This document shows, piece after piece, positions 57,803 to 64,000 of a DNA stretch of 64,000 nucleotides. The translations under genes were made by a program, and so were the position numbers. This stretch comes from Micropterus salmoides (Eukaryota; Chordata; Actinopteri; Centrarchiformes; Centrarchidae). The notes under the pieces were generated by a model that was not told the DNA's origin, searched no databases, and saw only the letters and a program-made list of their open reading frames with translations. The stretch spans positions 7,167,100 to 7,231,099 of the forward strand of contig NW_024044459.1 of NCBI RefSeq assembly GCF_014851395.1, in the 5' to 3' direction. Each line of letters begins with the position of its first letter. The stretch's first letter is position 1.

Positions 57803-58622
57803 CTGTGTATACAGACATACAAATGTATTGTTAGTACCCAAGTAACAATTTGGCCTTGTAGCCGCCCAACACACACACTGTTCAGATCTTGACCAATTAC
57901 TAAAGTCTAAACAAAATTACCCAAAAAGAGAGTAGATGGCATGCCTGAGTAGATGTTCAGCAGATCCCTCTTCATATTCTCACGTTGCCTCAGTCTCCCC
58001 CTCTGGCAAATCTGCTGGGCCCCACCTGACACACCTAGGAGTGGTCATCACAGGGTAACAATACTATTGGGGACGGAGCAAGTTGTCTCATGACTGAAGG
58101 GTCAGCAGTTTGATTCCCTGTTGTGACTAAATAGACCCATCCCACAGAATTTATGTTACAGTGTAATAGTTTTGTAAACACAGGTGTATTTTATCAAACT
58201 AATTAAAGGGATATTCCACCATTTGGGGAATTAAGCTCATTTTCCACCTCCCCTCGAGTAAAACAATTGATTTTTACCTTTCTCCCGTTCATCCAGCAGT
58301 TCCCTGAGTCTGGTGATACCACCTGAAAGTAGTCCGCGTTGCACTCTACGGGGACTATTTTCACGTGCTGCGTAATATCACTGCGCCCATAGTACGTTTG
58401 CAATGTTCCTTGGTTACTACACCAGAATGAGAGTCCACAGTTAATTACACCTGTGTTTACTACACTATTAACATCGCAACATACTTGCTGTGAAAAGGGT
58501 CCATGTCAAATTGTCAATAAAGTAGTCAAGAGAAAAGTATGTTTTGTCCTGTTTCAGGGTTATTCATGGTCATATACAATGCTTTCAAACAAATATTGAC
58601 AGACTTACATATTGCCACATAC

Positions 58623-58826
58623 CTGTATTGGTCAACAGGACCTCTTGCCAGTCTGGCCTCTCCTGCCATTCCCATGAGTGGTCTTCTTTCTCTGCGGTGT
58701 TGAGCAACAGTATTATTCCTATTTTTGTACTCCACTCTCGTTTTTACTTGTTACAGAAGAGAGTGACATCCGTCTCCAGCAGTATCACCGTGCTTGCCAA
58801 TGTCGCCAAATGATTTTGGATGGCTC
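58623..58826 (-). pseudogene. Exon with RVEYKNRN motif; internal stop
   Basis: Acceptor 'ttttcag' before 58826, donor 'gtatgt' after 58623. It reads PKSFGDIGKHGDTAGDGCHS, then a TAA at 58751-58753, then QVKTRVEYKNRNNTVAQHRR and GPVDQY. The stop sits where the family has a Gln or similar, so it looks like one base change. Confidence 0.7.
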
Positions 58827-58940
58827 CTGAAAATGTGGGTGGGATAATTAGAAAACATGTCACCATTGTGGCACTTAGGACAGAAGCGTACAGCTAATGT
58901 AAGGATTACTTAAAGGAAAGAACCACACTTAAAAAAAAAA

Positions 58941-58990
58941 TCAGGCTGAACAAGACCAAAAAAAAAAAACCCCTCAGGCTGAACAAGACC
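58941..58990. repeat. Direct repeat of 17 bp flanking an A-run
   Basis: 'tcaggctgaacaagacc' occurs at 58941-58957 and 58974-58990, separated by an A-rich stretch. It lies in an intron of the pseudogene and looks like a slippage duplication. Confidence 0.85.
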
Positions 58991-59190
58991 TTCATAAAAA
59001 CATGTGAATTAGTATGGTTTTCTTGAATATACTAGCTCTGTTTAAACAAACCATGTTTACAAAGTCTTCACTTTTGCACCCTTTTTACATCATAGGTGCA
59101 GGGAATGAATCAGTGAAAGTTACAAACAGTTGAAGGGGGTGGGGCTGGGGATTAACTGAAAGATAATATTGATAATAGTCCCATCCCTAC

Positions 59191-59534
59191 CTGACAATGT
59201 TTCTCACAACGCTGTGGCACATGGCTCTGGTTGGGTTGCGGTCGTGCTGCATCATTTGGTCCACGAGCATGACCACGAAGGCCTTTCTCTCGTCTGGCAA
59301 TGGTCTTTCTTCTTTTTCCACTCCAAGTCGAATGGCTGATGACACCTGGTCCCAGTTGAGACGAAAGTCAACATGCCATGGTACCCTGGCTGTGAAGCGC
59401 TTGACGTGCTTGGGGCAGTGCTTGGAGGGCTGGGCAACAGCTGATTTGGAGGCTGGAATGTTGTGTTTGGAGAACATGGAGTTGGGGAACTTGGAGCACT
59501 TGGATCAGGAGCTCCATATTAAGAGTAACAAGTC
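59191..59534 (-). pseudogene. Exon with Pro/Ser linker and DFRLNWDQV domain
   Basis: Acceptor 'cttctag' before 59534; donor 'gtaggg' after 59191. A Pro/Ser/Thr-rich linker (PDPSAPSSPTPCSPNTTFQP) lies in one frame and the domain DFRLNWDQVSSAIRLG…NPTRAMCHSVVRNIV in another, so at least one frame change is present. The end phase joins correctly to the exon at 58826. Confidence 0.65.
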
Positions 59535-59936
59535 CTAGAAGGCACAAAAACAATTTATTAATTAAGATAGGGCAAGATGTAGGGCTATGGGTCAATAGAC
59601 TGTGTGCTTAACTGTAATACACTATTGGAATTACAAACTCATAACAGGGTCTGATTGTTTTTCACTGCTATCGTTATTAAGTTTGGAAATGCATGAAAAT
59701 AATAAGCATCAGCTGCATTCACTTCTATGTATTTCCAGATGTGAAAACAACAGCAGTGAAAAACCTGAGATTAATCACTTCATCCAATAGTATTTGACAG
59801 GTAACCAATGTGTGAGCTTGGGACTACATACAAAGTATATTGTTTACCAGTTGTGCCAATGTTCTAAGGCCCTAGTTCAGTGACATGAAAGAGTGAAAAG
59901 TGTAATGGGTGAACAGATGAATTTACCATCCTTGAT

Positions 59937-60086
59937 GCCCTTCATTAACGTCCGACTTTGGATAGGTTTGAGGTATTTCACCAGATCCCTCTCCTCCACC
60001 AAGGTCAGATCTTCAATAGACTCAACCCCAAGCTCATCCAGCATGGTGGTAAGAAGGTCATCAGAGACCAGGCAAGTATGACCACA
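59937..60086 (-). pseudogene. SAM-like exon of the pseudogene
   Basis: Acceptor 'gaagcag' before 60086 and donor 'gtaaat' at 59936-59931 bound an open exon reading DDLLTTMLDELGVESIEDLT followed by LVEERDLVKYLKPIQSRTLM. The pattern of helices with a central 'L…LGV-SIEDL' and 'DLVKYLKP' fits a SAM-type interaction domain. Donor phase 1. Confidence 0.65.
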
Positions 60087-60361
60087 CTGCTTCCTTGACC
60101 TAGTCTAATTAAGTAGTGAATCATGACTGTAATTTCTCTTTTTTGCCATTACTACACTGCATGCATATTTCCTACTATAGTCTGTTCAATCAACAAAGCA
60201 AATTAAAGACAAAATCAACTTTATTCAAGGCTACCAAACAGAAAAAAAACTTTGTTTGCTATGACTACATAGCCTACTCTACTACTCACGTCTCTCCTCA
60301 CGTATCCTGTATCCTCACTTTCCTCCCTGCTCATACTGCCTCTGGAAAAGAATGGTGGAGA

Positions 60362-61952
60362 GCAATAAGGGACTGATCATACACATTGTGTCTTCCTGTC
60401 ATTGTAATCGTCAACATGAAAATCAGTCCCCTTTTCTGCTTGTACAAGTGGAGGGAACAAGTTTCCTGCACTCAAGTACGCTTGTTGGTGCCTCTCTGCT
60501 AGAGTTTTGCACAAATTATAAAAATTGTGCAATTTTCTGGCACACTGTTTAAAAAATGTATGTTTGCTCTCAAATCGGAGTGTCCATAGGCAAATAAGTG
60601 GGCCAAAGTGAATGATGAGAGATGGATAGTGGCACAGATAATGGTGCTTTGGTCTGAGGGGGGGATTGGGGAAAAGCCTTGTCCTGTTGTCTATGTACTA
60701 CTCTATGAGGACTTTAAGATACGCAACCTGGCCCTTTGTAATGACCGGTGCACAGATGAACTCAACAACCTTCCTCAGCTGCAAAATGATTTGCCACACC
60801 TCATTTTCGCAGGGATCTTTAAACCTGTCACCCACCATGAGTGGGAGAAGTCTAAGCAAACACCAGTTCTGAACTGCATTCCCACTGAGCTTGTCGCTGC
60901 TGGGAGAGAGGTCTGGTTTGTCCTTACCATCGTTAACTTCACATCTGAACTGGTACTTGCACCTGTTTAACTGCAGGTATGTAAAATGATTATCCTCAAC
61001 TAAATGGCGAATATATAAAGGAAGGTCATAAGCTATGACTCCCTCAAATAAGTCATGGCCTAGACAAACATGGAAATGTGAAATCTGATTAAAAGGAGAG
61101 TCACTTGATGCCGCATACAGAGACAGTGGCAGTAGTTTCCTGCTCTTGCAAATTAGTTGCGTATGATTGGGCTGTTCTTTTGGTACCACACAATATAGGA
61201 TTAGTCAGGAAATCATCTCTACACATGTCACAGTAACGACAAAAATAAGTAGACCGACTGAAGTTCTCCAAGAATCCCCCAATACAATGGCATCCCAGGT
61301 TGTCACCTGCAATGGCAACCAAAGAGCCTATAGTACAATGCCATCACATGTGACTACACCTCTCTGCTTCAGAATTTTGAGATCCTCAATCAGGGGAGCA
61401 AAAACTTTATTTACCCCAAAAGTTCTGTTCCCTACATAAGAGAACAAGTTGCATCTGATCAATAGAAGATCTATTGTGAGGCAAGATGTCAGTCAGAGTT
61501 AGGTAAACCGCTAAAACCTTGTGCTTTTTTTCCCCTGAGCCCAGGGGGTTGACAACCACAAAGGCATCTTGGTACAGTATTAAACCAAGTGAAGAAGGGT
61601 CAGCTTTCAACATTGGATTACTTTGAAAGCGTTCTCCATCCTTGACATCCTGATAGACAGCATCAGTAGATGGATGCAAACGTGTCATGGTATACTGTTC
61701 GCGTAGAGACTCATTTTTGAAATGTGTCACCAATGTCTCATGTATAGGAACATACTGAGCAAAACATTCTTTGTCATTTTCATCATTGCCCAAGAGCAAA
61801 GGAACGGGATGAACATAGTTAAAGCACTCTTTAAAAGCAGCCTTCCTCTTTGCATCTGTACTGAGCATTCCCCTGTTATAGAGTGTGAGTAGATCATCTC
61901 TGTTCATTTCCTCAGTGATGCTGCTTATATTGGCTTGAGGGATTCCGAGTTC
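60362..61952 (-). pseudogene. Transposase-like middle block of the pseudogene
   Basis: The frame from 61952 reads through MNRDDLLTLYNRGML and VHPVPLLLGNDEND to a break near 61405, resumes as FAPLIEDLKILKQRG, breaks again near 61335, then gives GSLVAIAGDNLGCHCIGGF with CRYC and a further C. After another break near 61105 it reads SHFHVCLGHDLFEGVIAYDL and NWCLLRLLPLMVGDRFKDP, meets a stop at 60698-60700 and continues in frame with RPKHHYLCHYP, LWTLRFESKHTFFKQCARKL and a stop at about 60362. The D, C-x-x-C and HD-x-x-EG arrangement resembles the catalytic layout of KDZ-type transposases, but I cannot confirm this. Compared with family members as I remember them, a few residues before 'CLGHD' are missing. 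Confidence 0.65.
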
Positions 61953-61954
61953 TT

Positions 61955-62582
61955 TTAGTTTTCACTCAGAATATTTAGGGAATTGGACAGGCCAAGTTCA
62001 TGAGAACTTTGAAAGCCATCAATAATGGTTTGAATGGTGCTTGCTGGTAATAGTAGCTTAGATTGCAATTTCAGATAGAAAAGTGTAAGGTTCTGTAAAA
62101 ATAGGTTTTCGTCGACAGCTACTGGCATTTGTAGTTCATTATGTTCCTCGGCAGCTTCTGAATATGACTGACTGGGTCCTGGCAACGACTCTGTAGCAAT
62201 AGACTTGTCTAAAACAAGGTCATCTAAAACTGAATCCTCTGCACACCTATGTTTTCTGGAAATATGTGAAGCAAAAGTCATCACGTGTGTGAACGTGCAA
62301 TCACAACCTCTAAATGGACATCTAGTTACCATTCCTCCCCTTATGTGCGTCTTCAAATGTTTAATAAGAGAGGCCAAAGTGTCACACTTATATGCACAAG
62401 CCTCAAGCAGACATTTCAAGGGTGTGTCAGGTGGTAGAGCTGATGTGCCAGGCAGTATAGGCCCAGCAGCCTGCAGGTAGGACCTATGCTGCCTATACAT
62501 ATGAATTTGCAGTCCCGTGCTGAACATAGTTACACACATTCTCAGACACATGCTCACAGCCAACAAATTTACAGTTGAACAT
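61955..62582 (-). pseudogene. Zinc-finger block of the pseudogene
   Basis: Finger 1 starts at the ATG at 62582 (MFNCKFVGCEH…) and is split by a frame change near 62515. Finger 2 is CLLEAC…HLKTH (C-x4-C, H-x3-H). Finger 3 is CPFRGC…HISRKH (C-x4-C, H-x4-H). A polar linker and an amphipathic 'LNILSE' segment follow. A single missing base near 61965 breaks the join to the next block, which resumes as KLKELGIPQANISSI in another frame. Confidence 0.75.
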
Positions 62583-62593
62583 TGTGGATACAT

Positions 62594-63019
62594 GTTAACT
62601 AGTCACCTACCTAATCTATTTCTCCTCACTCTTAGCCTGACACTGAACAGGATGGTTAGCCTCGCCTTCTGATGACCTGGAAAGAAAAAGAAAAGAAAAA
62701 GGAGAAATTACACAAAGGCAACCAACAATAAGAATTTCAGTTTGAGTGCAGATTATGATCATTGATTTTCATTTAATTTTAGCCGTATGTCAAAAATGAT
62801 AGTGGTATATCTATAGTGTTTTTTTTCTGTAGCACTTTGAGATTGCTCACTCAATGTAAAGTGCATTTACAACTTTTACAATTATTATTCATTCATATCA
62901 GGACAAGTGGGAACTCTAGTGTTAAAACCCTCGCGTTGTCAAACACGACATGAGACTAACTTACTCCAGTTAGCTCAGTCATGTTGTAACTAGGATATCC
63001 GCTGGAAAAATATTTTTTC
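62594..63019. other. No gene recognised
   Basis: AT-rich sequence with a purine stretch at 62680-62702. It may be the 5' region of the pseudogene. Confidence 0.4.
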
Positions 63020-63024
63020 ATGGA

Positions 63025-63105
63025 CCGTTTACATTTACATTTAGTCATTTACCAGATGCTTTTATCCAAAGCAACTTACAATTGTCATCGTGAAGAGGCA
63101 AGAAC
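63025..63105 (+). repeat. Dispersed fish repeat ('gatgcttttatccaaagcaacttaca')
   Basis: 'tttacatttacatttagtca' with the following 'ccaaagcaacttacaattg' is wording I recognise as very common in fish genomes. The parent element is not clear to me. Confidence 0.6.
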
Positions 63106-63619
63106 AACATGATTTTTGTTGTTTGAATCACTAAGTTTGAATCACTTTCTTTTTTTGACGGTGAATCACCGTTTGAATCACTAAGTTATTAAAGTTAAAC
63201 AGCTAACAGTTAGCCCTGCTAATCTATGATAACCTTGACTAATTACAGAAATGTGCACACATAAATAGTAATGTTTGTCCCATCATTGGTTTTATAAACT
63301 TTACAAACACCAGATTTGTCTAAACGGGGATAGTGACATGAAAAATTGTAGCGAAACTCTCCTCATTACTAACATTACTACTATTAGCAAATGCTGTGAG
63401 AGAACTTTCAACAATTCCGGGCACTTGCTAACAAAATGTGAACTGTGTCATGCAATAAAGGTTTATTTGAAAGTAAATATTTTTATCATATTAAAATAAC
63501 ATGGGTGTAAGTGCTGCAAACATGCATGCTGCTCACCTTCTCCATTCAGCCTGGAATAGAAGAGGGACACGATGGAGCCTTCAGTTCAAAACAGTTTGGT
63601 TATGTCATGTGACTTCCAA
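63106..63619. other. No gene recognised
   Basis: A short direct repeat ('gtttgaatcactaagtt' twice near 63121-63187) is the only structure seen. Confidence 0.4.
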
Positions 63620-63870
63620 GGGCATATTTCAATACAGTATTTCACTGTAATAATACTGTTTAATGCTGTGAAATCCTTAATTTTACTGTAGTTTTTACAG
63701 GTATTCATTGTTATATTACAGGGAAACTTATTTACAACAAGTTACTTTAAAATAATACTTTTAATTATTGTGAAATGCTGGTAATTTCTAACAGTTAAAC
63801 TTACTGTGTGAAAATCTTACTGTAATTGGTGCTGTTATGCCACTATTTATTTTACCAGAAGTAAAAATTA
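63620..63870. repeat. AT-rich dispersed repeat, second copy
   Basis: 'tttcactgtaataatactg', 'ttttactgtagtttttacag' and 'ttactgtgtgaaaatcttac' resemble the block at 55194-55660 in word content; I cannot align them end to end by eye. Confidence 0.5.
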
Positions 63871-63900
63871 CTGTATGTTTTATTTCTACTTTGCCCTCAG

Positions 63901-64000
63901 GTCACCTGAGTCTTTCATAGCCCCGCTGTACTTCTCACCAGTATACACTGATCGGACCATGCTGGCTGGCCTGGATTACAGCCACCGTGTCCACAGTCCA
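63901..64000 (+). CDS. Probable partial internal exon, runs off the window
   Basis: A strong acceptor ('tatttctactttgccctcag', ending at 63900) is followed by a frame open to the window end: it starts SPESFIAPLYFSPVYTDRTM and goes on with LAGLDYSH. The 'SPVYTDRTMLAGLDY' wording reminds me of a C-terminal segment of another fish repeat-associated protein family, but I cannot name it. Only 33 codons are visible. Confidence 0.4.

Larger units (their letters stand above)
56793..62582 (-). pseudogene. Multi-exon C2H2 / transposase-like / SAMD3-like pseudogene (whole locus)
   Basis: Reading leftward from an ATG at 62582, the locus keeps, in order: three C2H2 fingers, a transposase-like region (GDNLG box, CRYC cluster, GHDLFEGV box, a FESKH…KQCARKLHN box), a SAM-like exon, a helical domain (DFRLNWDQV…NPTRAMC), a 'RVEYKNRN…GPVDQY' block, and a 'HFGLLTDVDVLQKLQEA…YDPDSNKAACIVLLLMLYF' block followed by 'GWLISIEGHVV…STLEFIQR'. 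The C-terminal blocks are those of proteins called SAMD3-like in fish. It has frame changes near 62515, 61965, 61405, 61335 and 61105, in-frame stops at 60698-60700, 58751-58753 and 57690-57692, and one or two frame changes in the exon at 59191-59534. Exon borders downstream of the SAM exon keep GT/AG and phase, so it is a duplicated gene, not a processed copy. I infer that the N-terminal half is transposase-derived; that is not shown. Confidence 0.75.

Noticed and set aside
58941..58990. Target-site duplication of an insertion
   Set aside because: The 17-bp repeats flank only an A-rich stretch of about 16 bases, so slippage or a tiny tandem duplication is more likely than an inserted element.
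59197..59538. Plus-strand 113-codon ORF
   Set aside because: Shadow of the minus-strand exon at 59191-59534, which has splice sites and family motifs.
60608..60970. Plus-strand 120-codon ORF
   Set aside because: Shadow of the transposase-like block on the minus strand, which reads a conserved pattern with clear motifs.

Overview
The window is vertebrate genomic DNA, almost certainly from a teleost fish. The evidence is the repeat content: a DIRS-type tyrosine-recombinase retroelement, a Tc1-like terminal repeat, decayed non-LTR retroelement 3' ends, several dispersed repeats I recognise as common in fish, and a decayed member of a fish-expanded gene family whose C-terminal half is usually named 'SAMD3-like'. 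There is no bacterial or viral gene organisation, and I see no clearly intact protein-coding gene.

Left flank, 1-2786: repeat-rich. It holds a LINE-tail-like repeat, a decayed terminal exon with a BESS-like motif, two decayed retroelement ORF ends on the minus strand, a TA microsatellite and a Tc1-like terminal repeat.

Centre, 2787-49224: a 46.4-kb head-to-tail array of 20 units, all in one orientation. It carries 56 tRNA genes on the plus strand: 36 tRNA-His(GTG), two of them broken by the same 11-nt deletion, and 20 tRNA-Arg(ACG). The standard unit is about 2.507 kb and reads tRNA-His (first base A), a 0.93-kb module ending in a second tRNA-His (first base G), about 230 bp of spacer, tRNA-Arg(ACG), then 1.2-1.3 kb of non-coding spacer. 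Five units lack the 0.93-kb module (about 1.57 kb; one His), fourteen carry it once (two His), and one carries it twice (3.43 kb; three His). Each His gene is followed by a long T-run that should terminate RNA polymerase III. The Arg genes have no TTTT for about 168 nt downstream. Open reading frames of 60-204 codons recur inside the units, but they cross tRNA genes and poly-T tracts and I treat them as chance.

Right flank, 49225-64000: it starts exactly at the array edge with a divergent dispersed copy of part of the 0.93-kb module. Next come a small perfect hairpin, the 3' end of a DIRS-like element with a recognisable tyrosine recombinase domain (50.7-51.5 kb), about 4 kb of unassigned sequence, and an AT-rich dispersed repeat family (55.2 kb, again at 63.6 kb). 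A multi-exon pseudogene lies on the minus strand (62.6 down to 56.8 kb): three C2H2 fingers, a transposase-like middle, a SAM-like exon and a SAMD3-like C-terminal half, with at least eight frame breaks or stops but several splice sites still in phase. A probable coding exon with a good splice acceptor runs off the right end.

The most unusual content is the array. It has two fixed tRNA-His isoforms differing at base 1 (A1 faces C72), each with its own leader and each able to form a different leader/acceptor hairpin. The copy number of the His module varies, and marker patterns show exchange between non-neighbouring units.
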